A DNA stretch of 5,926 nt from an uncultured Desulfovibrio sp. (GTDB lineage Bacteria > Desulfobacterota > Desulfovibrionia > Desulfovibrionales > Desulfovibrionaceae). A program made the translations under genes and the position numbers. Within the stretch, counting starts at the first letter, position 1. The number at the start of each line of letters is the position of its first letter. Under the pieces are notes generated by a model. The model saw nothing but the letters and a program-made list of their open reading frames with translations. It did not search any database and had not been told where the DNA came from. This document shows positions 1-5,874 of this stretch, piece after piece. The stretch spans positions 1 through 5,926 of the forward strand of contig USNI01000063.1 of NCBI GenBank assembly GCA_900555975.1. Reading direction: 5' to 3'.

Positions 1-2548
1 GCAGCACTTCGTTGAGCTGGTAGCAGTGACCGCACACGTCGGGACGAACCATGAAGCGGGGATCACCTTCGTAGGGCGTATCGCTTTCCAGCTTCTTCAG
101 ATCAATGTAGGTGTAGAAGGCAGCCTTGCCCTTTTCGAAGGGAGTCTTCACGTCCATTTCGGCGAGGATCTTGTCCTTGCCTTCATCAAACTGGAACTGC
201 AGGGAGTTCACCACACGCTGATGCTGAGGCAGGAAAGCGCGGGTTTCTGCAGTGAGAGGTCCGAGGGTCCTGGTTTCGACCAGAGAACCATCGTTCCTGC
301 GCAGTTCGATGGTGGAGGTGCCTGCAGCTTCGTCGAAGCTGATGAGCTTCAGGGTATGATTCTTGCCGATAGCGGTTTCTTCGCCGGGGGCAAGAAGAGC
401 ACGTACAGGCTTTTCATAGGTGTACTGCACGCTCTGAATGGCGGGAGTACCGAAGCTCTTCACGCGAACGTAGGTTTCGCCCACGAATTCCGGCTCGATC
501 CAGGTGGCGCCTTCAGCAAAGCGGTCGTGCAGGTAGTAGCGGTCACCCTGTTCACGGCTCAGGCCCTGAGCGAGTTCAAAGGGAGCACCGAAGTTGTTGC
601 CGGAGTACTTCACCACGTTGATCTGGGCCATGGGTCTGTCATCGAGCAGATGGCTTTCAGTGAAGCGCAGCACCTTGTTGTTCACACCCAGAGGCTGATC
701 CTGCCAGTAAATGGGATGGAGATTGCCTTCAGGCTGTACACGCCAGAAATCGATGTCGAAGTTGCGGCGGGTGAAGGTGGTGGATTCAAAGGTGGCAATG
801 TAGGCACGGCGACCCAGCATATAGAAGGTTTCGCCATTCAGGGCACGCACGTTGCGGGCGTTTCGGGAGGTGTAGAACAGACCGGACGGCGGAATGACGA
901 TACGGTTGTTCTTCCAGTCCACATAGCTGCCGCGGATGACGAGGCCTTCAGACGAGGTGAGCTTTTCTCCGCGGCGGTTGGTCACCTGCTCACGTCCGAA
1001 ACCGCGCATCAGACCGCCGAAGGGCGCTGTGGGGTCAGGAGAGTGGAAAGCCATGTTGGGCATGACGTTCGGGAAGGAAGTAAAGGTGGAACCCTGCACT
1101 TCGGTGCCGAATTCAGGCATGGCGAGACGGTTGAGGAAGCTGTCTTCCAGAATGGAAATGAAGGTGGGAGCACGACCGATGAAGCAGTCGATGTCCTTGC
1201 GTCCCTTGTCCGTGAAGGAAAGGTTGTCGGTACGCTGGAAGAAGGCGTCACGCAGATAGTAGCTCTTCACGCGGTCGCCGTCGATTTCATCGGCAACGAG
1301 ACGGAAGGCGGGCCGGTTCCATACGTCGGAATACTTCACCGGGCCGTCAAAACTGTCATTTGCAGCATCAAGAGTAAAATCTTCGGCATTTTCAAGCGTC
1401 AGTCTCTGGAGCTTGCCAGTAAGCAGGCTGGCTTCCAGACCGACCTTGTAGCGGGGATCCAGCGGCCAGGCTTCACCGTTCTTCACAGTAACGAGATCAC
1501 GGTAGATCACAAAGCTGAGCAGACCATCCTGCCAGTCATGAGGCTCTTCCGTGGACCACGGCACGAAGTCGGAATGACGCAGATATTCAGGCTGAACGGC
1601 GATTTCAATACGCATATCCTCGCCGGGAACGGTGAGGCTGTAGTTGTCCTTTTCTCCGTCGGAATCCTTGTACCCCTGGGAGCTGAGGGGACGGATCAGC
1701 TTTTCTGCCAGAACGTTGCTGCCGCTGAAGTCTGTGACACGGACAAGAAAGCCGTCGCTCTGACGGAAGGCATAAATGCGCTTGGTACCGTAAAGGCGAT
1801 ACTCTTCCTGTCTGAGATCAAGCACCACGGGGCGGGAAAGAGAGAACGTGGCTTCTTCGATGACGGGATAGGTCAGAGAAGAAAATTTTGCCTGCGTGAA
1901 ATCATGATCCTTGACTTCAAAACGGCTGGCGCCATATTCAAAGACAGGGTCAAGGAAGAATTCATCCAGCTGCTCCACGTCGCCTTCCATGTGGCTGCGG
2001 TCAGGCAGGTCCTTGATGGCCGGGAATTTCGAGGAAACTGAAAATTCCATGGGCCAGTGGCCGGAGGGAGCAATGAGCGCCATCTGAATATAGGGCAGAT
2101 CGTAGTGATCAGTGGCATAGTCGAACCACAGTCTGTAGCCGGCATTGTCCACGATGACTTTTTCGCCCTTCTTCACCGAAACGTCCTTGACGGTACGGGT
2201 GGTCTGCACTGCATCCACGAGATAGGCGTGCTCTCCAAGAATGAGGAAAGGATCACGCTTGAAGGGTGCTGCATCCTGTTCCGTTTCCGAAATGTAGCAG
2301 AGTCCGCCCGCAGGAACTGTGGCCTTGCCGTCCTTCACGGAACTCTGACGAACAAGAACAGCCTCCGACAGATCTCGCTGCTGCCCGTACTGGTTTTTGA
2401 AGGTCTTGTGACGAAGGCCCCCGAGATCGGGAATGAAGGGCATATCGCCCGCCGGGGCAAGGCCATGCGGACTTTCCGCGGCCGGGGCGCCGGAAAAGAG
2501 GAGGCACAGCATGACTGCGGCGGCGCCGGAAACGAGAAGTTTGTTCAT
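1..2548 (-). CDS. Large exported protein of unknown function (3' end outside window)
   Basis: The minus-strand frame is open from an ATG at 2548 to the left edge: 849 codons plus one base, with no stop. The start is supported by AAGGAAG (2554-2560) five bases upstream. Residues 1-24 form a typical Sec signal peptide: Lys3, a hydrophobic core at about 4-19, then Gly-Ala-Pro-Ala-Ala, with cleavage likely after residue 23 or 24. Cys15 has no proper lipobox, so a lipoprotein is unlikely. The mature part is rich in aromatic and acidic residues, looks beta-rich, and shows no membrane segment after the signal. Apart from Cys15 I see only Cys84, Cys455, Cys839 and Cys842; the last two form a CGHC motif near the window edge. 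Codon choice is strongly biased (AAG, GAA, CTG, AAC, TTC, TAC, CGT/CGC), as in highly expressed genes. A sigma-54 promoter lies upstream and an NtrC-type regulator is divergent. I do not recognise the family; a periplasmic or surface role is inference. Confidence 0.88.
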   Translation of the reverse strand, partial: MNKLLVSGAAAVMLCLLFSGAPAAESPHGLAPAGDMPFIPDLGGLRHKTFKNQYGQQRDLSEAVLVRQSSVKDGKATVPAGGLCYISETEQDAAPFKRDPFLILGEHAYLVDAVQTTRTVKDVSVKKGEKVIVDNAGYRLWFDYATDHYDLPYIQMALIAPSGHWPMEFSVSSKFPAIKDLPDRSHMEGDVEQLDEFFLDPVFEYGASRFEVKDHDFTQAKFSSLTYPVIEEATFSLSRPVVLDLRQEEYRLYGTKRIYAFRQSDGFLVRVTDFSGSNVLAEKLIRPLSSQGYKDSDGEKDNYSLTVPGEDMRIEIAVQPEYLRHSDFVPWSTEEPHDWQDGLLSFVIYRDLVTVKNGEAWPLDPRYKVGLEASLLTGKLQRLTLENAEDFTLDAANDSFDGPVKYSDVWNRPAFRLVADEIDGDRVKSYYLRDAFFQRTDNLSFTDKGRKDIDCFIGRAPTFISILEDSFLNRLAMPEFGTEVQGSTFTSFPNVMPNMAFHSPDPTAPFGGLMRGFGREQVTNRRGEKLTSSEGLVIRGSYVDWKNNRIVIPPSGLFYTSRNARNVRALNGETFYMLGRRAYIATFESTTFTRRNFDIDFWRVQPEGNLHPIYWQDQPLGVNNKVLRFTESHLLDDRPMAQINVVKYSGNNFGAPFELAQGLSREQGDRYYLHDRFAEGATWIEPEFVGETYVRVKSFGTPAIQSVQYTYEKPVRALLAPGEETAIGKNHTLKLISFDEAAGTSTIELRRNDGSLVETRTLGPLTAETRAFLPQHQRVVNSLQFQFDEGKDKILAEMDVKTPFEKGKAAFYTYIDLKKLESDTPYEGDPRFMVRPDVCGHCYQLNEVL

Positions 2549-2598
2549 TAAAACTTCCTTATGGTTTGAATGGTCTGGCCGAAAAGGAGGATTCCCCG

Positions 2599-2612
2599 GA
2601 TCGCGCGCGATC
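2599..2612. repeat. 14-bp perfect GC-rich palindrome in the leader of the large gene
   Basis: GATCGCGCGCGATC is a perfect palindrome lying between the predicted sigma-54 start site (about 2644) and the ATG at 2548. As RNA it could form a short GAUCG/CGAUC stem with a CGCG loop, or an alternative AUCGC/GCGAU pairing with the bases just 5' of it. It could equally be a DNA site. No function is known to me. Confidence 0.45.
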
Positions 2613-2616
2613 GTGC

Positions 2617-2637
2617 GATGGTCCAAACAGGGACATC
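2617..2637 (-). promoter_or_regulatory. Possible 5'-leader hairpin of the large gene
   Basis: Read on the minus strand, GATG-TCC pairs with GGA-C-CATC around the loop CTGTTT, giving seven base pairs with one bulged C. It would begin only about 7 nt downstream of the predicted transcription start, where a 5' hairpin can protect an mRNA from decay. The structure is seen in the sequence; the role is inference. Confidence 0.3.
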
Positions 2638-2654
2638 CCGCCATACGACTACTA

Positions 2655-2670
2655 TGCAGGAATCGTTCCA
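2655..2670 (-). promoter_or_regulatory. Sigma-54 (-24/-12) promoter of the large exported-protein gene
   Basis: The minus strand reads TGGAACGATTCCTGCA against the consensus TGGCAC-N5-TTGCA. The invariant GG and GC are separated by exactly 10 bp. Only two consensus positions differ (A for C, C for T), and the flanking T, the G after AC and the following A also fit the extended consensus. The predicted start near 2644 gives a leader of about 96 nt before the ATG at 2548. An adjacent gene encodes a sigma-54 activator with an intact GAFTGA motif, which strengthens the call. Confidence 0.72.
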
Positions 2671-2680
2671 AATTTGTCAT

Positions 2681-2695
2681 CCGCAATAATTGCGG
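2681..2695. promoter_or_regulatory. Perfect 15-bp dyad (CCGCAAT-A-ATTGCGG)
   Basis: Two perfect 7-bp inverted arms surround a single central A. The dyad lies 10 bp upstream of the -24 box of the leftward sigma-54 promoter, centred at about -44 from its predicted start. Its sequence is unlike the paired dyads further upstream, so it probably binds another protein, for example a repressor or an architectural protein. It also falls between a weak TTGTCA (2674-2679) and an ATTATA-like stretch (2699-2704) pointing toward the regulator gene. The ligand is unknown. Confidence 0.5.
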
Positions 2696-2736
2696 AAGAT
2701 TATAGCGAGATGTTTCTAAGAGCGGCAGCGGATTTT

Positions 2737-2752
2737 TGGGACAAAATGTGCG
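2737..2752 (+). promoter_or_regulatory. Possible sigma-54 promoter facing the response regulator
   Basis: The plus strand reads TGGGACAAAATGTGCG. It keeps TGG, AC and TGC, with GG and GC correctly spaced by 10 bp, but lacks the C of TGGCAC, the first T of TTGC and the final A/T. The predicted start near 2763 gives a leader of about 110 nt before the ATG at 2874. The -12 half overlaps the left arm of the first paired dyad (2746-2765), so an activator bound there could block this promoter. It is weaker than the leftward promoter. A sigma-70 alternative is TATAAG at 2795-2800, for which I see no convincing -35. Confidence 0.35.
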
Positions 2753-2765
2753 GTTTTCTGCACAT
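2746..2765. promoter_or_regulatory. Paired dyad 1: candidate activator site (ATGTGC-N8-GCACAT)
   Basis: Perfect 6-bp arms ATGTGC and GCACAT surround an 8-bp spacer, 20 bp in all. The centre is about 111 bp upstream of the predicted sigma-54 start of the large gene, a usual place for an enhancer-type site of an NtrC-family activator. A second site of the same architecture lies 30 bp further away. Binding by the divergent regulator is inferred from position and symmetry. Confidence 0.6.
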
Positions 2766-2775
2766 GATAATGGTT

Positions 2776-2795
2776 ATGTGTTCCTGTCCGCGCAT
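2776..2795. promoter_or_regulatory. Paired dyad 2: candidate activator site (ATGTGT-N8-GCGCAT)
   Basis: This has the same 6-8-6 layout as dyad 1 and matches it at 13 of 20 positions, keeping the outer ATGTG and the CAT ends. The arms are imperfect relative to each other (ATGTGT against ATGCGC). It begins exactly 30 bp after dyad 1, close to three helical turns, so both would face the same side of the DNA. It abuts TATAAG (2795-2800), so occupancy could also affect expression of the regulator. Confidence 0.55.
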
Positions 2796-2862
2796 ATAAG
2801 GAAGAGAGTTTTTCTTTACCTGAACGAGGCTTGCCGTTATCATACTCCCCGCAATACGCTTC

Positions 2863-2866
2863 AGGA
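2863..2866 (+). promoter_or_regulatory. Ribosome binding site fixing the regulator start
   Basis: AGGA stands seven bases before the ATG at 2874. The frame is open further upstream to an ATG at 2736, but that codon lacks a comparable site. It would also add 46 residues ahead of a receiver domain that normally starts near the N-terminus, and would cover the dyads. The ATG at 2874 is therefore preferred. Confidence 0.7.
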
Positions 2867-2873
2867 TGAACTT

Positions 2874-4268
2874 ATGAGCGAAAGCAGAAAAAGCGGCTAT
2901 CATATTCTTGTTGTGGACGATGATCCGGAATGGCATGAAATTCTTGCGCTTCTTTTTTCACGAAAGGGCTGGAAAACAGAGACGGCCCTTTCCGGTGAAA
3001 GGGCGCTGGCCCGCCTTGCCGCCGGCGGCATAGACGTTGTCATCTGTGATCTTTCCATGCCCGGCATGAGTGGACTCGAAGTGCTGCGTCGTGTCAGGGC
3101 CATGAACGATCAGCTGCCTTTCATTGTGATGACGGGAGTAGGAACCATCGAAAGTGCGGTGGAAGCCGTGCAGCTTGGAGCTTACAGTTATCTTACAAAG
3201 CCGGTGAACAATGCCGAGCTTGCCTCTTTGGTCCAGCGTGCGGCCGAGCATGCCCGACTGCACAGTCAGCTTCAGGACAGTCCCCGGGAAAGCAACTCTC
3301 AGGTCTCCATGATTTACAACAGCCCTTCCATGAAGCAGGTGCTGAAAACCATAGGCAAGGTAGCAAGCACCAGCGTACCCATTCTCATAACCGGAGAAAC
3401 AGGTACGGGCAAGAGCCGGCTGGCAGAGTATATACATCGAGCAAGTGCACTTCGGGACAAACCTTTTCTTACCATTGATTGTGCGGCGCTGCCGGAATCG
3501 CTTCTGGAAAGCGAGCTGTTCGGTCATGTGAAAGGGGCATTTACCGGTGCGGTGAACAGTCGCCGGGGGCTTCTTGAGGAAGCTCAGGGTGGAACGATTT
3601 TCCTGGATGAGATAGGAGAGCTTTCTCCTTCGACGCAGGCCAAGCTTCTGCGTGCCATTCAGGAACATGAAATACGCCCCGTCGGCAGCAATAAGAGCGT
3701 AAGTATTGATGTGCGCTTCATTGCCGCAACCCATCGACATCTGGAGGAAGATGTGAAGACAGGGCGCCTCAGGGAAGACCTTTTCTATCGTCTTTCCGTC
3801 ATTCCGCTCTATCTTCCCCCGCTTAGAGAACGGCGGGAGGACCTTGCTGCTCTCATAGGTTTTTTCATTAATAGATTTAACGAACGCTACGGACGCAATG
3901 TTACACAAATCAGTCCAGCAGCCATGAATATTCTTTACAGTCAGCCGTGGAAGGGCAACATCCGAGAGCTGGAAAATGTTCTGGAGCGGGCATTCCTGTT
4001 GACGGAAGGAGACAAACTCATGCCTGAAGCACTGGGCATGCTTGTGGACAGCGCCCATTTTCCCCTGCCTGTTGCGGTGGAGCAGGGGGTACAGGAAACG
4101 CCCCTTTCCCTTTCAGATGCTGTGCGCAATGCGGAGATTCAGGCTCTTCAGCAGGCACTGGCGCTGTGTAACGGAAATAAGACGCAGGCGGCCGAGCTGC
4201 TGGGCATTGGTCGAAGGACTCTTTATGATAAATTGGAGCAGTTCGGTCTGATGGATAGAAAGGGATAG
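2874..4268 (+). CDS. Sigma-54-dependent response regulator, NtrC family
   Basis: This 464-aa cytoplasmic protein is an activator that hydrolyses ATP to open sigma-54 promoters. Residues 10-125 are a receiver: acidic pocket Asp15-Asp17, phosphoacceptor Asp59 in the CDLSMPGMSG stretch, Thr87 and Lys109 (followed by Pro). Residues 145-375 are the AAA+ domain: Walker A GETGTGK (174-180), sigma-54-contacting GAFTGA (221-226), Walker B ending Asp245-Glu246, arginine-finger candidates Arg300 and Arg306, and the WKGNIRELENVLERA segment (359-373). Residues 419-459 are a Fis-type helix-turn-helix with recognition region around GIGRRTLYDKL. All motifs are intact and the length is typical, so it should be functional. 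No partner histidine kinase lies in the window. It is divergent from the large exported-protein gene, whose sigma-54 promoter and paired dyads make that gene the likely target; autoregulation is possible. The specific regulator name and signal cannot be told from sequence. Confidence 0.96.
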   Translation: MSESRKSGYHILVVDDDPEWHEILALLFSRKGWKTETALSGERALARLAAGGIDVVICDLSMPGMSGLEVLRRVRAMNDQLPFIVMTGVGTIESAVEAVQLGAYSYLTKPVNNAELASLVQRAAEHARLHSQLQDSPRESNSQVSMIYNSPSMKQVLKTIGKVASTSVPILITGETGTGKSRLAEYIHRASALRDKPFLTIDCAALPESLLESELFGHVKGAFTGAVNSRRGLLEEAQGGTIFLDEIGELSPSTQAKLLRAIQEHEIRPVGSNKSVSIDVRFIAATHRHLEEDVKTGRLREDLFYRLSVIPLYLPPLRERREDLAALIGFFINRFNERYGRNVTQISPAAMNILYSQPWKGNIRELENVLERAFLLTEGDKLMPEALGMLVDSAHFPLPVAVEQGVQETPLSLSDAVRNAEIQALQQALALCNGNKTQAAELLGIGRRTLYDKLEQFGLMDRKG

Positions 4269-4368
4269 GAGACTTAATTTTAGTCAACTGATACTTACTG
4301 CTGCACGTATGGCGGTTAGAGAGTCTGAGTATCAGGATCTCAAGAAGCTCATCAGTAAAACAGGTTAA
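4252..4368 (+). other. Coding-like open tail, possible gene remnant
   Basis: One plus-strand frame is open from just after a TGA at 4249 to TAA at 4366. Its second half reads like the end of a real protein: QLILTAARMAVRESEYQDLK, then KLISKTG and stop. The only ATG is at 4309 and would give 19 residues, without a clear ribosome binding site. The frame starts inside the end of the regulator gene but is not continuous with it. It may be the 3' remnant of a lost or displaced gene, or chance; I cannot name a parent family. An 8-bp inverted repeat (CTGATACT at 4288-4295, AGTATCAG at 4328-4335) lies within it. Confidence 0.2.
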
Positions 4369-4409
4369 AACGACAAGGCCCTGAAAATGTATATTTTCAG
4401 GGCCTTGTC
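4367..4409 (-). terminator. Rho-independent terminator of the arylsulfotransferase gene
   Basis: A perfect 17-bp inverted repeat (4372-4388 and 4393-4409) encloses a 4-base loop; the outer half of the stem is GC-rich (GACAAGGCCCTG). Read on the minus strand, the stem begins 16 nt after the TAA at 4426 and is followed by GTTTTAA, a short U tract. On the plus strand the stem is followed by ACAGGATATA, without a U run. It should therefore work mainly leftward, though it may also weakly stop readthrough from the regulator. Confidence 0.85.
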
Positions 4410-4425
4410 ACAGGATATATATAAA

Positions 4426-5838
4426 TTATTTCTTCTTTAAGGTCGTCTTATACAGAAAAGCATTGTCGAAAATCTCATACCACTTCGGAGCGTCAGGGAA
4501 AACAGCGATCTTGTGAGACAGATCCTTGCCCTTCAGACCGGGGTAGTCTGCCGTGTAACGGAATGCGCGATGAACCATATTGAACATGGCATTGATGTCT
4601 TCAAGTCCCGAAGGATCAGCAATGGCATCTGCTTCACTCAACATGGGTCTCACATCTCCCATGCGGACGAAGGGACTGACATATTCCCACACGACTTCCT
4701 TATCTTTCGTTACTTCAAAAATATGGCCTGTGGCAGTGGATGTAATAAGAACGTTGCCATTGGGCAGGTGCTGTGTGGATCCCTGATAGGCACTGGAGAA
4801 GGAATTCGGATTCTTGGCAACATATTCCCATTCGATGCTGCTGGTCTTGATGTCCACGACCAGAGCACGGGAGCGATTGCCCTGCGGACGCAACCAGCCA
4901 TTGTCGAAAAGACCAATTTTGCCATTTTCAAGCCAGGTGGCGTCGTGATTGCCGAACAGTATCTGGCTGCCGTCATCACAGAATCCGGGGAGGGGGCCTT
5001 CACCGTGATTGGAGGGATTGCCGAAACGCCATACTACCTTACCGCTCTTGTCATGATTGACGATAAAAACCTCACTGAAGTTACGAGAGCTGATAAGTAC
5101 CTGATTGGTCTCAGGATTGTAGCGGACGCTGTTGATGTGCATCCAGTCGGAGTCGCCGTAGTAGTTTTTGATGGGAAGGCGGTAGTTGATATCGAACTGA
5201 TCTTTGCCGGTTCCAATGTGATCCCAGGCGTGCCAAGACCAGACTTCATTGCCATGGGGATCAACTTCTACGATATAATCCGCCCACAGACCGTCGTAGT
5301 TTGGCTTATGTCCCGTGTCGGTTCCAGGTTTGGGCAGCGTGCCGGGCTTACGACCTTTAGCGATGGCCTCGTCATAGGTTTTATGCTCCCATGCGACAAT
5401 CAGTGTATTGCCATTGGGCATGCGATCAAAGGCATGATGGCTTAGATGCTTGTCATCATAAATTTTGTGTTCCCATACGACCTTGCCGTCCCAGTCAATT
5501 TCCTGCAGACATCCGGTCATGCCGCCGAAGGGGACCTTGTTGTCGTAGCGAAGACCGCGAAGCAGATGACCGTTGGGCAGCAGCTCTGCGTAGAGGCCCG
5601 GGCGACCGGCCGTTTTCCATTCATGGACGATATTGCCTTCCATATCTAAGAGATAGGTCGACGTACCTATCATAGGGGAGACAAGCGTATAGCCGTCCTG
5701 AACCTTTGCCTTGTCGTAGACCAATACTCCTGTAGGGGTGGACATGACCTCCACGGCATTGGATGCCTGAGGAAATGCTAGGAAAGCGCCTCCCAAAAGA
5801 AGTGCGGCCGTAAGTGTGGTGGTAACGAGTCTGTTCAT
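4426..5838 (-). CDS. Exported arylsulfate sulfotransferase family protein (AssT-like)
   Basis: The product is 470 aa. Residues 1-28 are a clear Sec signal peptide (Arg3, hydrophobic core to about 22, cleavage after Ala-Ser-Asn-Ala), so it acts in the periplasm. The mature part shows recurring beta-propeller blade motifs such as LLPNGHLLRG (86-95), RMPNGNTLIV (139-148) and HLPNGNVLIT (357-366), each followed by a V-V-W-E/R strand. Signature stretches fit the PAPS-independent arylsulfotransferase family: DWMHINSV (231-238), GNHDATWLENGKIGLFDNG (296-314), SRALVVDI (323-330) and a C-terminal FRYTADYPGLKGKDL (426-440). By motif, His234, His298 and Arg324 correspond to active-site His252, His356 and Arg374 of E. 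coli AssT; His357 or His372 could be the sulfated histidine (His436), but this needs an alignment. Such enzymes move sulfate between phenolic esters and phenols; the substrate is unknown. Only Cys110 and Cys287 occur, far apart, unlike the close disulfide of E. coli AssT. It converges on the regulator gene and ends in a strong terminator. Confidence 0.9.
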   Translation of the reverse strand: MNRLVTTTLTAALLLGGAFLAFPQASNAVEVMSTPTGVLVYDKAKVQDGYTLVSPMIGTSTYLLDMEGNIVHEWKTAGRPGLYAELLPNGHLLRGLRYDNKVPFGGMTGCLQEIDWDGKVVWEHKIYDDKHLSHHAFDRMPNGNTLIVAWEHKTYDEAIAKGRKPGTLPKPGTDTGHKPNYDGLWADYIVEVDPHGNEVWSWHAWDHIGTGKDQFDINYRLPIKNYYGDSDWMHINSVRYNPETNQVLISSRNFSEVFIVNHDKSGKVVWRFGNPSNHGEGPLPGFCDDGSQILFGNHDATWLENGKIGLFDNGWLRPQGNRSRALVVDIKTSSIEWEYVAKNPNSFSSAYQGSTQHLPNGNVLITSTATGHIFEVTKDKEVVWEYVSPFVRMGDVRPMLSEADAIADPSGLEDINAMFNMVHRAFRYTADYPGLKGKDLSHKIAVFPDAPKWYEIFDNAFLYKTTLKKK

Positions 5839-5845
5839 GATACCA

Positions 5846-5849
5846 TCCT
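5846..5849 (-). promoter_or_regulatory. Ribosome binding site fixing the arylsulfotransferase start
   Basis: Read on the minus strand, AGGA lies seven bases before the ATG at 5838. An in-frame ATG at 5877 would add 13 polar residues before the signal peptide, has no comparable site, and lies inside the 5875-5895 dyad. The ATG at 5838 also places Arg3 and the hydrophobic core correctly for export. Confidence 0.7.
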
Positions 5850-5874
5850 GGTTAAAGGGTTCAGGGTTGTTATT

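Noticed and set aside
26..2041. 671-codon open frame on the plus strand, with another at 2057-2551
   Set aside because: Both lie exactly codon-on-codon opposite the large minus-strand gene, have no family-like sequence, and are explained by the scarcity of TTA, CTA and TCA codons. The minus frame has a signal peptide, ribosome binding site and promoter.
2736..2873. N-terminal extension of the regulator from the ATG at 2736
   Set aside because: It would add 46 residues without domain character, run across the paired dyads, and lacks a good ribosome binding site. The ATG at 2874 has AGGA at the right distance and puts the receiver at the N-terminus.
2958..4058. 366-codon minus-strand open frame
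   Set aside because: It lies antisense, in codon register, to the regulator gene, whose receiver, AAA+ and HTH motifs are complete.
4288..4335. 8-bp inverted repeat considered as a terminator for the regulator
   Set aside because: The loop is 32 nt, the stem is AT-rich and no U tract follows. The nearby 17-bp hairpin is far stronger but is oriented for the minus strand.
4513..5445. 310-codon plus-strand open frame
   Set aside because: It lies antisense, in codon register, to the arylsulfotransferase gene, which has a signal peptide and family signatures.
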